A model generated the notes under the pieces. It saw nothing but the letters and a program-made list of their open reading frames with translations, was not told the origin of the DNA and searched no databases. A stretch of 18,052 bases of DNA from Myxococcales bacterium (GTDB lineage: Bacteria > Myxococcota > Polyangia > Polyangiales > Polyangiaceae). The stretch spans positions 1 through 18,052 of the forward strand of contig JAGQIY010000623.1 of NCBI GenBank assembly GCA_020430865.1. The letters are read 5' to 3'. A program made the translations under genes and the position numbers. Positions 1-7,798 of the stretch are shown here, in pieces. The stretch's first letter is position 1. Each line of letters begins with the position of its first letter.

Positions 1-800
1 AGGGTGACGTGTTCGTTGCGCAGCACGCGCAATCCCAGCTCGCTCAGGTGACGACACCAGGCTTCGGCGCCCGAGTAATACTCGTGGTTGCCGGTGACGA
101 AGAAGGCGCCTTGGCGGGATCGGAGCTCCGCCAAGGGAGCGACGGCGTCGCTCAGCTTGGAGACAGGACCGTCGACCAGGTCGCCCGTGATGGCCACCAC
201 ATCGGCCTCGAGCGCGTTGCAGGTGGCGACGATCTCCTCGATGAAGTCGCGACCGATCGTCGGCCCCACATGCACGTCGCTGAGCTGCACGATGCTGAAG
301 CCATCCAGCGCCCTGGGCAGGCGCTTCAGCGGGATCTCCACGCGTTTCACCTGCACCCGGCCGAGCGCAGAGCGCGCCCCGAACGCAGTGAAGCCGCCTG
401 CCACCAGCACCACCGCGCCGCCCAGTGCGCGAGCGAGCAGCGTACGGCGCTCGGCCGCGAACGCCGGCTCGACCTGACCCCGCGTACGCTCCCATATCCA
501 TGCGGCAACACGAATGAGCTCGGCACCGCCCAGCAACACAACCAACCAGAACATGATGCCGAGCCAGGCGAAGAGCACCAGCAGCAGCGGCCTCGCGCTG
601 CCAGGGTCCAGCGCTCGCGAGAGGTAGAAGGTGAGCGGCACGCTCAGGCCGAGCAGGACCACCAGAGCGCCGAGGGCACGCTGCCAACCCGGAGGCAGCG
701 CGAGATCACGCACCAGGCGCGCCCAGATCCAGTAGTGAACACTGCCCACCAAGAGCAGCACGATCGTGAAGAAGAACACGAAACCGAGGGAACGAGGCAC
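1..800 (-). CDS. Membrane-anchored metallophosphoesterase, 3' end outside window
   Basis: This is the first 266 codons of a calcineurin-like phosphoesterase. The N-terminal part has about four hydrophobic segments (residues roughly 5-25, 42-60, 70-95 and 122-140), so the enzyme is tethered to the inner membrane. The catalytic domain begins near residue 165. It shows three of the family metal-binding motifs: D175-x-H177 (SDVH), G206-D207 (GDLVD) and G237-N238-H239-E240. The C-terminal GHxH-type motif lies beyond the window edge. The frame is open back to a stop at 879-881 but holds no ATG. I chose GTG at 798-800, just before the first membrane segment; TTG at 801-803 is also possible. No good ribosome site precedes it. 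A TATAAG sequence ends a few bases upstream, so a leaderless message is conceivable. The family acts on phosphate esters of nucleotides, proteins or lipid precursors; the substrate here cannot be told. Family assignment is firm, start uncertain. Confidence 0.88.
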   Translation of the reverse strand, partial: MPRSLGFVFFFTIVLLLVGSVHYWIWARLVRDLALPPGWQRALGALVVLLGLSVPLTFYLSRALDPGSARPLLLVLFAWLGIMFWLVVLLGGAELIRVAAWIWERTRGQVEPAFAAERRTLLARALGGAVVLVAGGFTAFGARSALGRVQVKRVEIPLKRLPRALDGFSIVQLSDVHVGPTIGRDFIEEIVATCNALEADVVAITGDLVDGPVSKLSDAVAPLAELRSRQGAFFVTGNHEYYSGAEAWCRHLSELGLRVLRNEHVT

Positions 801-1148
801 CAACCAGCTTATAGGGAGAGTCAGCTGGGAACGCCTCCCCCTGGGGGCAGGCGCTTGGGCGATTTTGGTCGCCCGCGTTCATGGCGCGCTGCGCAATGGC
901 GGGGTCCCGCGCGGATATGGCCCTCGTCGCGAGCATTCCGTTGGTACCCGGCGTTCGGGCTGGCACCGATGTGGAGCGCGCCCGTGGCGGCTCTGCCGCC
1001 GGGTTGTCTTTTCGCGCCTTCGCGGGTGGTAATTCGCTCCGAATCGCGGCGCGCCTAGCGCGAGTTTGGTATACCAACCCCTCAGTCGGGTGAGGGCGTG
1101 TCTGCGCCTTCGAAGCGCGCCGACACTCGCCCCCCAGGAGGTTTTCGC
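801..1148. other. Divergent intergenic region upstream of the lipoprotein trio
   Basis: I see no convincing gene in this stretch; short open frames on both strands look like GC-rich chance ORFs. It holds a perfect 6-bp stem with a 3-base loop at 986-1000 (GGCGGC-TCT-GCCGCC) followed by a modest T-rich run, and the palindrome at 1066-1077 described separately. The AGGAGG ribosome site of the beta-helix gene is at 1136-1141. Promoters of the phosphoesterase and of the trio should both be here, but I could not identify a clear -35/-10 pair for either. Confidence 0.6.
1066..1077. promoter_or_regulatory. Perfect palindrome TTGGTATACCAA, candidate operator
   Basis: The 12 bases are a perfect inverted repeat, 71 bases before the beta-helix lipoprotein start. 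The TGGT-n-ACCA architecture is what FadR-subgroup GntR regulators bind; from memory it matches the core of the ExuR/UxuR hexuronate operators. A chance palindrome of this length is not impossible in 18 kb, but its position in the promoter region favours a real site. The cognate regulator is not in this window. Confidence 0.45.
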
Positions 1149-2399
1149 ATGTCTTTTCGCTTGTTCTCACACTTGTGCATCGGTGGTCTTCTGCTCGGCG
1201 CCGTGGCCGGCTGCAGTAGCGACTCCGACGACAGCTCCGGGGGCGGCGGGATCGAAGGTTGCGACATCGTCGTCGCCCCGAGTGACGACGACACGGAGGC
1301 GCTGCAGACGGCGTTCGTGGAAGCTCAGAGCGACCAGACGGTGTGCATGAAGAAGGGCACCTACATGATCAAGGATCAGCTCTCGGTTGGTGCGACGCGG
1401 GGCCTGACGATTCGTGGTGTCGGAGAGAGCCCGGATGACGTGTTGCTCGACTTCTCCGGTCAGGTCGAGGGCGACGACGGCATGCTCGCGACGGGTGACG
1501 ACATCACGATCGAGAACTTCTCCGTACGCAACACCCGCGGAAACGGCATCGTCGTCAGCGGCGCGACCGGCGTCGTGTTTCGCAAGATCAAGGTGGTCTG
1601 GGACGAGTCCAAGACAGAGAACGGCGCCTACGCCGTCTACCCGACGAAGGCCAAGGACGTTCTGGTCGAGGACTGCGAGGTGGTCGGCGCGAGCGATGCC
1701 GGGATCTACCTGGGGCAATCGGAGAACGCGATCTTGCGGCGAAACACCGCTCACGGAAACGTGATCGGCATCGAGGTGGAGAACACGACCGGCGCCGAGA
1801 TCTACGAGAACACGACCTACGACAACACCACCGGCATCTTCATTCCGCTGCTGCCGAATCTGCAGCGCAAGGCGAGCGAGCTGACGATCGTGCGCGACAA
1901 CATGATCTACGAGAACAACCGCTCGAACTTCGGCGAGAAGAACACCGTCGTGTCGTTCCTGCCCCCGGGCGTCGGCATCATCCTGCTGAACTCGGACAAG
2001 GTGCGTGTCTTCGGCAACACGATCAAGGACCAGAAATCCACGGCGGTGGGCATCGTCGGCCAGGTCACGATGGACGAAGTGACGGGCATGGTGAGCATGG
2101 ACACCGAGACGGACGGTTACCCCGAGGAAATCTATATCCACGACAACACCTTCGAGAACATCGGCGGTATGCCGGCAGGGATCCTCGCCACGCTGGGCGT
2201 CGCCACGCTGGAGGAGGTCGTGTGGGACGGCTCGGAGAAGAGCCCGGGTTCCGCCAAGCTCTGCTTGGGCGAATCGCCTGACCAAACCTTCCGAGACTTC
2301 GGCGGGCTCGCGGGCGTGGGCGATCCATCGAAGCACTCGACGGACGTCGGTCCTCACTCCTGCACGCTGCCCGACCTGGATCCGATCACACTGCCCTAG
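1149..2399 (+). CDS. Parallel beta-helix repeat lipoprotein (TIGR03805-like)
   Basis: A 416-residue secreted lipoprotein. The start is ATG 1149, set by AGGAGG at 1136-1141 with a 7-base spacer; an upstream GTG-type extension in the same frame would spoil the signal peptide. Residues 1-22 form a lipoprotein signal with lipobox V19-A20-G21-C22, followed by a low-complexity S/D/G linker (23-36). Residues about 85-340 are a right-handed beta-helix: repeated short strands rich in I/V with Asn ladders, e.g. turns around 193-232 and 284-335, as in NosD, pectate lyase and epimerase folds. I recognise no catalytic triad. Only 2 bases separate it from the peroxidase gene. From memory, TIGR03805 proteins occur paired with TIGR03806 (SO2930-type) proteins, and such a gene follows at 3607. 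The beta-helix suggests binding or modification of a polysaccharide or similar polymer; that is inference. Confidence 0.85.
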   Translation: MSFRLFSHLCIGGLLLGAVAGCSSDSDDSSGGGGIEGCDIVVAPSDDDTEALQTAFVEAQSDQTVCMKKGTYMIKDQLSVGATRGLTIRGVGESPDDVLLDFSGQVEGDDGMLATGDDITIENFSVRNTRGNGIVVSGATGVVFRKIKVVWDESKTENGAYAVYPTKAKDVLVEDCEVVGASDAGIYLGQSENAILRRNTAHGNVIGIEVENTTGAEIYENTTYDNTTGIFIPLLPNLQRKASELTIVRDNMIYENNRSNFGEKNTVVSFLPPGVGIILLNSDKVRVFGNTIKDQKSTAVGIVGQVTMDEVTGMVSMDTETDGYPEEIYIHDNTFENIGGMPAGILATLGVATLEEVVWDGSEKSPGSAKLCLGESPDQTFRDFGGLAGVGDPSKHSTDVGPHSCTLPDLDPITLP

Positions 2400-2401
2400 T
2401 C

Positions 2402-3499
2402 ATGAGCGGATCCACCCGACACTCGCAGGGGGCCCCACTCCGAGGAGTGAGTTGGGCCGGCCTCGCAGTCGCCGTATTGAGCGCCTGCGGGGGTGGGGGT
2501 GAGGAGCAATCGACGGCGACGCCCGAGTTGCCGTGGGATCCCGGGACCTGGCCAGCTTACGAGGCTCCCGATGAGCGGCAGGCCGACCTCGGTAAGCTAC
2601 TCTTCTACGACCCCTTGCTGGGCGCTGACGGGACCACGGCCTGTGCCACCTGCCACAGTGAACACTGGGGCATGAGCGACGGCCTGCCGGTCAGCGTCGG
2701 GCTCGACGGGGTCGGAGCCGTTGGCCCTGGTCGCGTCGGCCCGAATCACACGCGTCGGAACTCCATGTCGCTGTGGAACGTGGCTTTTCGAGAGCGTCTG
2801 TTCTGGGACGGTCGTACGGAAACGCTCGAGGAGCAAGTCAGCGCCCCTCTGACCGCCGCCGAGGAGCTCGGCAGCTCCGAAGCTGGCGTCGTCGCCGCGC
2901 TCCGCGCGAACGCGGAGTACTCGGCCCTGTTCGCCGAGGCGTTTCCGGGCGAGGCCCTGGACTTCGGACAGGTGGCTCGTGCCCTGGCGGCCTTTCAGCG
3001 GGTTCTGGTGAGCGACTGGGCCCCCTACGACCGCTATGCGAAGGGCGACCTCGGGGCTCTGAGCGAACAGTCGAAGCGAGGAATGGAAGCATTCGCCGAG
3101 CAGGGTTGCGTGAGCTGTCACGTGCCGCCACGCTTCGAGCTGGAGCTGTACGCTGACCGCGGGCAGGTCAATGCAGACGGTGTCGCCGACGAGGGCCGCT
3201 TCGAGGTCAGCAACGACCCGGCGGACAGGGGCGCCTTTCGCGTCCCCACCCTGCGCAACCTGCGGGACTCGGAGCCCTATTTCCACGCGGGAACGGCGCC
3301 CACGGTGGAAGACGCGGTGCGCTCTGAGCTGGCTTTCAGCGCGGGTATTGCTCCCTCGGCGGTCGCGGACGATCTGGTCGATGACATCACGCACTTCCTG
3401 ATCAAGGGCCTCACCGACCGGACTCGCCAGCAGCCGCGACCGGCGCGCCTGCCCAGCGGATTCCCCGTGCCCTTGGACAATTTCCGCATCCCGCGCTAG
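2402..3499 (+). CDS. Diheme cytochrome c peroxidase / MauG-family lipoprotein
   Basis: 365 residues. Residues 1-29 are a lipoprotein signal (lipobox L26-S27-A28-C29). Two covalent heme motifs mark the two domains: C81-A-T-C84-H85 and C236-V-S-C239-H240. Family signatures include SLWNVAFRERLFWDGRTETL (123-142) and FRVPTLRNLRDSEPYFHAG (279-297). Bacterial CcpA enzymes reduce peroxide in the periplasm with electrons from small cytochromes; MauG relatives use the same fold to oxidise proteins. Odd points: the usual MHDG/FHDG reads FHAG, and there is no methionine after M228, so the Met axial ligand of the C-terminal heme in classical peroxidases is absent. Classical peroxidase activity is therefore doubtful. 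The start ATG lies 2 bases after the upstream stop with no clear Shine-Dalgarno, which suggests translational coupling. Length fits the family. Confidence 0.9.
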   Translation: MSGSTRHSQGAPLRGVSWAGLAVAVLSACGGGGEEQSTATPELPWDPGTWPAYEAPDERQADLGKLLFYDPLLGADGTTACATCHSEHWGMSDGLPVSVGLDGVGAVGPGRVGPNHTRRNSMSLWNVAFRERLFWDGRTETLEEQVSAPLTAAEELGSSEAGVVAALRANAEYSALFAEAFPGEALDFGQVARALAAFQRVLVSDWAPYDRYAKGDLGALSEQSKRGMEAFAEQGCVSCHVPPRFELELYADRGQVNADGVADEGRFEVSNDPADRGAFRVPTLRNLRDSEPYFHAGTAPTVEDAVRSELAFSAGIAPSAVADDLVDDITHFLIKGLTDRTRQQPRPARLPSGFPVPLDNFRIPR

Positions 3500-3565
3500 C
3501 GCAACCTCACCCCCAGAAGAGCCTGCGTCTGCTCGGATGCGGCGAAACGACAATCACAGCTGCTC

Positions 3566-3580
3566 GCGCCGGGCCGGCGC
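3566..3580. other. Small perfect hairpin between peroxidase and SO2930-type gene
   Basis: GCGCCG-GGC-CGGCGC forms a 6-bp stem with a 3-base loop inside the 107-base gap between the two cytochrome genes. No T-tract follows, so I do not call it an intrinsic terminator. It may stabilise the upstream message or simply reflect GC richness. Confidence 0.35.
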
Positions 3581-3606
3581 AGTGCACAGAGAGCCGAGAG
3601 AAGATC

Positions 3607-4752
3607 ATGCGTCGATACCAGCTAGTCGGAGACCGAACTGCGCGAGTGTTGCGTTGGCTGTGTGTGGCGGGCGTCGCGGCCAGCCTCCTGAGCTGCAGCG
3701 GCGACGATGAGACGGCGTCGGAGCCCGAGGGCGTGACCGTGCCAGCAGCCGGGGAGCACTTCGCATCGCTGGCTGAATGGCACCTGTTCAGCGACATCGG
3801 TCAACAGACGCCTGCCCCAGGGGTCGAGCCGTTTCAACCGATCGCTCCGCTGTACAGTGACTACACCAACAAGCGCCGTTTCATCTACGTTCCGCCCGGA
3901 ACCAAGATCCAGTACAGCGACACCGGTGTGTGGACGATCCCGGTGGGGGGCGCCTTGATCAAGACCTTCTCCTACGTGCTCGACGAGCGGCAGGGGGTGC
4001 CTGAACGGATCTCTCCCGACAAGGAGCGCCTGATGGAGACGCGCATCCTGTTCCGCGAGTCGGAGACGAAGTGGGTCGCGGAGACCTACGTCTACGACCA
4101 GTCGGGACAGCAGGCGGAGCGCAAGGTCGCTGGTGCGACGATCGACGTGAGCTGGGTGAATCGAGCGGGGGAGACCCTCACGAACGCCTACAGCGTGCCC
4201 AACGTCAACGCCTGTCAGACCTGCCACGGCGAGAACGAGGCGATGAATGCCCAGGGCCTGCGCACTCGCCAGCTCAACTGGGATCACGACTACGGTGACG
4301 TGACCGAGAACCAGGTGGACCATTTCCAGAAGCTCGGTTGGATCGATGCGCCCGCCGAACGGGAGCAGCTGGTGGATCCATTCGGAAACGGGAGCGTCAG
4401 CGACCGCATGCGCTCCTACTTCGATTCCAACTGTGCCAGCTGCCACCGCGAGGACGGGTTCGCTTCGTCGAGCGGGATGTGGCTCGACTGGGCGAGCACC
4501 GATCCGGAGACTCAAGAAGCGACGAACTGGGGCGTGTGCAAGCAGCCGACGTCGGCGGGCGGAGCGACGTGCGAACTCCAGTTCGACGTGGTCCCCGGCA
4601 AGCCCGATGAGTCGATCCTGCTGTGCCGAACCGCCTCAGCGGAAGCGAAGGTGCGGATGCCTCCGCTGGCCACCAAGATCCCTCACGCCGAGGCGCTGGG
4701 CTTGATCCGCGAATGGATCAGCCAGTTGCCGGCGGCTGCCTGCAGTCAGTGA
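3607..4752 (+). CDS. SO2930-family diheme c-type cytochrome lipoprotein (TIGR03806-like)
   Basis: 381 residues. ATG 3607 follows a GAGAGAAG ribosome site. A lipoprotein signal ends at lipobox L27-L28-S29-C30. Two heme c motifs, C203-Q-T-C206-H207 and C276-A-S-C279-H280, lie in the C-terminal half. The first half (about 45-190) is a beta-rich domain with the family-typical PLYSDYTNKRRFIYVPPG stretch (81-98), and the tail carries the RMPPLATK element (350-357). Further cysteines at 311, 322, 340 and 379 could form disulfides in the oxidising envelope. The family is recognised by sequence but has no established function. Its members are paired with beta-helix proteins such as the one at 1149, here with a MauG-type peroxidase between them. 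The likely role is electron transfer within an envelope redox module; substrate and partners are unknown. Confidence 0.87.
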   Translation: MRRYQLVGDRTARVLRWLCVAGVAASLLSCSGDDETASEPEGVTVPAAGEHFASLAEWHLFSDIGQQTPAPGVEPFQPIAPLYSDYTNKRRFIYVPPGTKIQYSDTGVWTIPVGGALIKTFSYVLDERQGVPERISPDKERLMETRILFRESETKWVAETYVYDQSGQQAERKVAGATIDVSWVNRAGETLTNAYSVPNVNACQTCHGENEAMNAQGLRTRQLNWDHDYGDVTENQVDHFQKLGWIDAPAEREQLVDPFGNGSVSDRMRSYFDSNCASCHREDGFASSSGMWLDWASTDPETQEATNWGVCKQPTSAGGATCELQFDVVPGKPDESILLCRTASAEAKVRMPPLATKIPHAEALGLIREWISQLPAAACSQ

Positions 4753-4929
4753 GCGCGCATCGGGGCGGATTGTCGGCGGTTGGCCGCGCGCGCCTCGACC
4801 GCTCAAGGGGCGGGTCGGCCGCGTAGGATCTGCGCAATCCAGCGCGGGGAGCCCTGTGGCAGCTGGCCCTATGGAGTGCCGCTCAACGGACCTGGTGGGG
4901 GACGACCGCGCGCTCGCTCCGCTCTGCGC

Positions 4930-4959
4930 TTGAAGCCTGAGGCGCTTGCCCTTACGAAT
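4930..4959 (+). promoter_or_regulatory. Weak candidate promoter of aceE
   Basis: TTGAAG (4930-4935) and TACGAA (4953-4958) are spaced by 17 bases, about 70 bases before the aceE start, in the 277-base gap after the cytochrome gene. The -35 matches the sigma-70 consensus at four positions, the -10 only partly. The gap size itself argues that aceE has its own promoter. I see no gene in the rest of 4753-5029. Confidence 0.25.
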
Positions 4960-5029
4960 CTTGCCGGACCGCTTCGGGGCTCGCGAGCGAGGGCAGGAGC
5001 TCGGAGGCAATCAAGCTAGAGGAGCCAGA

Positions 5030-7708
5030 GTGCACAACTATTTTCCGGAAGCACCTGATACGGATCCCCAGGAGACTGCCGAGTGGATCGAGTCGCTGAA
5101 CTCGGTGGTGGCCAACGTCGGCAAGGAGCGCGGACGTTTCATCGTGCGGCGGATCCTCGACGCCGCGAGGTTCTCGGGCGTGGTCCCCGACGGGCCGCTG
5201 GTCACCGACTTCGTCAACACGATCCCGCGCGATCAGGAACCGGAGTTCCCTGGGGATACGAAGATCGAGCGGCGGATTCGCCAGTACATCCGCTGGAACG
5301 CCGTCGCCATGGTGCACCGCGCCAACGTGAAGTTCCCGGGCATCGGCGGCCACCTCAGCACCTACGCGTCGAGCGCTAGCCTCTACGAGGTTGGCTTCAA
5401 CCACTTCTTCCGCGGCAAGGACGATGGGCTCGGCGACCTGGTCTACTACCAGGGCCACGCGGCGCCGGGCGTGTATGCGCGCTCGTTCCTCGAGGGGCGA
5501 GTGAGTCTGGAGCAGATGGAGCACTTCCGGCGCGAGGCGGAGCGCGGTGTCGGGCTCTCGAGCTACCCCCATCCGCGGCTGATGCCCAACTACTGGGAGT
5601 TCCCCACCGTGAGCATGGGGCTCGGGCCGCTCTCGGCGATCTATCAGGCCCGCTTCGCGCGCTACCTCCACGCGCGTGGAATCGTCGACACCTCGCAGTC
5701 GCGGGTGTGGGCATTCCTCGGCGACGGCGAGACGGATGAACCGGAATCCCTGGGCAGCTTGAGCATTGCCGCGCGGGAAGGCCTCGACAACCTGATCTTC
5801 GTCATCAACTGCAACCTGCAGCGTCTCGACGGGCCCGTGCGAGGAAACGGCAAGATCGTGCAGGAGCTCGAGGCTCTGTTCCGCGGCGCGGGCTGGAACG
5901 TGATCAAGGTGATCTGGGCGGAGGAGTGGGACGCCTTGTTCGAGAAGGACCACGAGGGCGTGCTGCGTCGCCGCATGAACGAAGTCGTGGACGGTCAGTG
6001 GCAGCGCTACACCACCGCTCCCGGCGACTACACGCGCAAGGACTTCTTCGGCACCGATCCGCGCTTGCTAGAGATGGTCGAGCAGCTGTCCGACGAGGAG
6101 ATCCGCAAGCTGCGACGCGGAGGCCACAGCCATGTGAAGCTCTACGCCGCTTACAAGGCGGCGGTGGAGCAGACGGGGCGTCCGACCGTCATCCTCGCGC
6201 ACACCGTGAAGGGCTGGACCCTGGGCCACTCCTTCGAGGGCAGCAACGTCACCCACCAGAAGAAGAAGATGGAGCTCGCGGAGCTCAAGGCCTTCCGCGA
6301 CCTCCTGAAGCTGCCGGTGCCCGACGACAAGCTGGCCGAGGCGCCGTTCGTGCATCCGGGCATGAACAGCCCGGAGGTCCAGTACATGCTGGAGCGCCGC
6401 AGGGCGCTCGGTGGGACGATTCCCAAGCGCAATGACCGCATCCAGGTGCCGCTCACGCTGCCGGAGCCAGATTTCTATGCGGAATTCGATGCGGGAATGG
6501 CGAAGGGTGAGGCGAGCACCACGATGGTGTTCGCGCGGCTGCTGGCGAACCTGATCCGAGACAAGCAGGTTGGTCGCCGGGTGGTACCGATCATCCCGGA
6601 CGAGGCTCGTACCTTCGGGCTCGACGTGCTCTTCAGTCAGGTCGGGATCTACTCCTCGGCGGGTCAGGTGTATGAACCCGTCGACAAGGGCAAGCTGCTC
6701 TACTACCGCGAGAGCAAGGACGGCCAGGTGCTCGAAGAGGGCATCACCGAGGCCGGATCCATGGCCTCGTTCACTGCAGCGGGCACCGCCTACTCGAACT
6801 GGGGTCAGCCGATGATCCCCTTCTACATCTACTACTCGATGTTCGGCTTCCAGCGCACGGGGGACCAGATGTGGGCCTTCGGCGACGGCAAGGGCCGCGG
6901 CTTCCTGCTCGGCGCGACGGCTGGGCGCACCACCTTGAATGGCGAAGGCTTGCAGCACGAGGACGGACATAGCCACGTGCTCGCCACGGTGATCCCGAAC
7001 CTCCGAGCCTACGACGTTGCGTTCGCCTATGAGCTTGCGACGGTCATTCAGGACGGGATGCGAGCGATGTATACCGACGAGGAAGACTGCTTCTACTACA
7101 TCACGCTGCAGAACGAGACCTACGCTCAGCCGCCCTTGCCCGAGGGAGACGACGTCAAGCACGGCATCGTGAAGGGCATGTATCGTTACCGTGCGGCAAA
7201 AGAACGGCGGCCGCTTCACGTCCAGCTGTGGGGTAGCGGGTCGATCATGCTCCAGGTGCTTGCCGCCGCGGACATACTCGAGGAGCGCTTCGGCGTGTCT
7301 GCGGACATCTGGGGTGTCACCAGCTACTCGCGCATGCGCGACGAAGCCCTGGCGTGTGAGCGACACAACCGGCTGCGACCCTTGGAGGAGGCACACGTTC
7401 CTTTCATCGCCCAACAGCTGAAGGACGTCGAAGGTCCCTTCATCGCCGCGACCGACTACATGAAGCTGGTGCCGGACCAGGTCGCGCGCTGGGTGCCGGG
7501 GCGACTGGTGACTCTGGGCACCGACGGCTTCGGCATGAGCGACACACGAGAGGGCCTGCGGCGCCACTTCGAGGTTGACGCGGAGAGCATCGCCCTGGCC
7601 GCCCTGGATGCGTTGCGACTCGAGGGACGAATCCCCGCGGAAAATGTCTCCAAGGCGATCGGGGAGCTAGGGATCGACGCAGGCAAGGTCGACCCCATGC
7701 TGGTCTAG
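5030..7708 (+). CDS. aceE: Pyruvate dehydrogenase E1 component, homodimeric type
   Basis: AceE decarboxylates pyruvate using thiamine diphosphate and passes the acetyl group to the lipoyl arm of E2 in the cytoplasmic PDH complex. I chose GTG 5030 because AGAGGAG sits 5 bases upstream and the resulting 892 residues match E. coli AceE (887) and its N-terminus; an in-frame ATG at 4946 would add 28 unconserved residues. The ThDP/Mg motif is G231-D-G-E running to N260-C-N262. H142 and H409 (VTHQKKK) align with the E. coli catalytic histidines 142 and 407, and E574 (GITEAG) aligns with E571, the residue that activates the cofactor. The middle and C-terminal transketolase-like domains are complete. 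aceF and lpd are not adjacent, so the E2 and E3 genes must be elsewhere. Identification is secure. Confidence 0.97.
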   Translation: MHNYFPEAPDTDPQETAEWIESLNSVVANVGKERGRFIVRRILDAARFSGVVPDGPLVTDFVNTIPRDQEPEFPGDTKIERRIRQYIRWNAVAMVHRANVKFPGIGGHLSTYASSASLYEVGFNHFFRGKDDGLGDLVYYQGHAAPGVYARSFLEGRVSLEQMEHFRREAERGVGLSSYPHPRLMPNYWEFPTVSMGLGPLSAIYQARFARYLHARGIVDTSQSRVWAFLGDGETDEPESLGSLSIAAREGLDNLIFVINCNLQRLDGPVRGNGKIVQELEALFRGAGWNVIKVIWAEEWDALFEKDHEGVLRRRMNEVVDGQWQRYTTAPGDYTRKDFFGTDPRLLEMVEQLSDEEIRKLRRGGHSHVKLYAAYKAAVEQTGRPTVILAHTVKGWTLGHSFEGSNVTHQKKKMELAELKAFRDLLKLPVPDDKLAEAPFVHPGMNSPEVQYMLERRRALGGTIPKRNDRIQVPLTLPEPDFYAEFDAGMAKGEASTTMVFARLLANLIRDKQVGRRVVPIIPDEARTFGLDVLFSQVGIYSSAGQVYEPVDKGKLLYYRESKDGQVLEEGITEAGSMASFTAAGTAYSNWGQPMIPFYIYYSMFGFQRTGDQMWAFGDGKGRGFLLGATAGRTTLNGEGLQHEDGHSHVLATVIPNLRAYDVAFAYELATVIQDGMRAMYTDEEDCFYYITLQNETYAQPPLPEGDDVKHGIVKGMYRYRAAKERRPLHVQLWGSGSIMLQVLAAADILEERFGVSADIWGVTSYSRMRDEALACERHNRLRPLEEAHVPFIAQQLKDVEGPFIAATDYMKLVPDQVARWVPGRLVTLGTDGFGMSDTREGLRRHFEVDAESIALAALDALRLEGRIPAENVSKAIGELGIDAGKVDPMLV

Positions 7709-7729
7709 CGGTGGAGCCGAAGGCACGAG

Positions 7730-7755
7730 GCGCGCCGCTGGCCTTCAGGGCGCGC
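7730..7755. terminator. Hairpin between convergent aceE and DUF962 genes
   Basis: GCGCGCC (7730-7736) pairs with GGCGCGC (7749-7755), and inside it CTG (7738-7740) pairs with CAG (7746-7748) after one bulged base. The structure begins 21 bases after the aceE stop and lies between two converging genes, so it probably ends or protects transcripts from both sides. There is no U-tract, so it is not a classical intrinsic terminator. Confidence 0.5.
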
Positions 7756-7798
7756 TTCGTCCCGGTGGTCTGGTGCACGCCTCCCTGGCGCTGGCGGC

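Noticed and set aside
986..1000. Hairpin GGCGGC-TCT-GCCGCC followed by a T-rich run, as an intrinsic terminator
   Set aside because: No plus-strand gene lies upstream to be terminated, and the bases right after the stem are G-rich, not a U-tract.
9..1058. Plus-strand open frame (349 codons) at the left edge
   Set aside because: It runs opposite the metallophosphoesterase, whose DxH, GD and GNHE motifs and membrane helices prove the minus strand is coding; the plus translation is low-complexity (E/Q/R/H rich).
1167..2357. Minus-strand open frame (396 codons) opposite the beta-helix gene
   Set aside because: Its composition (many H, R, D, V) mirrors the sense codons and shows no domain; the sense frame has a signal peptide, ribosome site and beta-helix repeats.
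4753..5029. N-terminal extension of aceE to ATG 4946
   Set aside because: The additional 28 residues are unlike known AceE N-termini, and GTG 5030 has a good ribosome site and gives the family length.
6068..7567. Long minus-strand open frame (499 codons) antisense to aceE
   Set aside because: It lies wholly opposite a strongly conserved gene; its translation is His/Arg/Val-rich with no recognisable motif, as expected of an antisense frame in GC-rich DNA.
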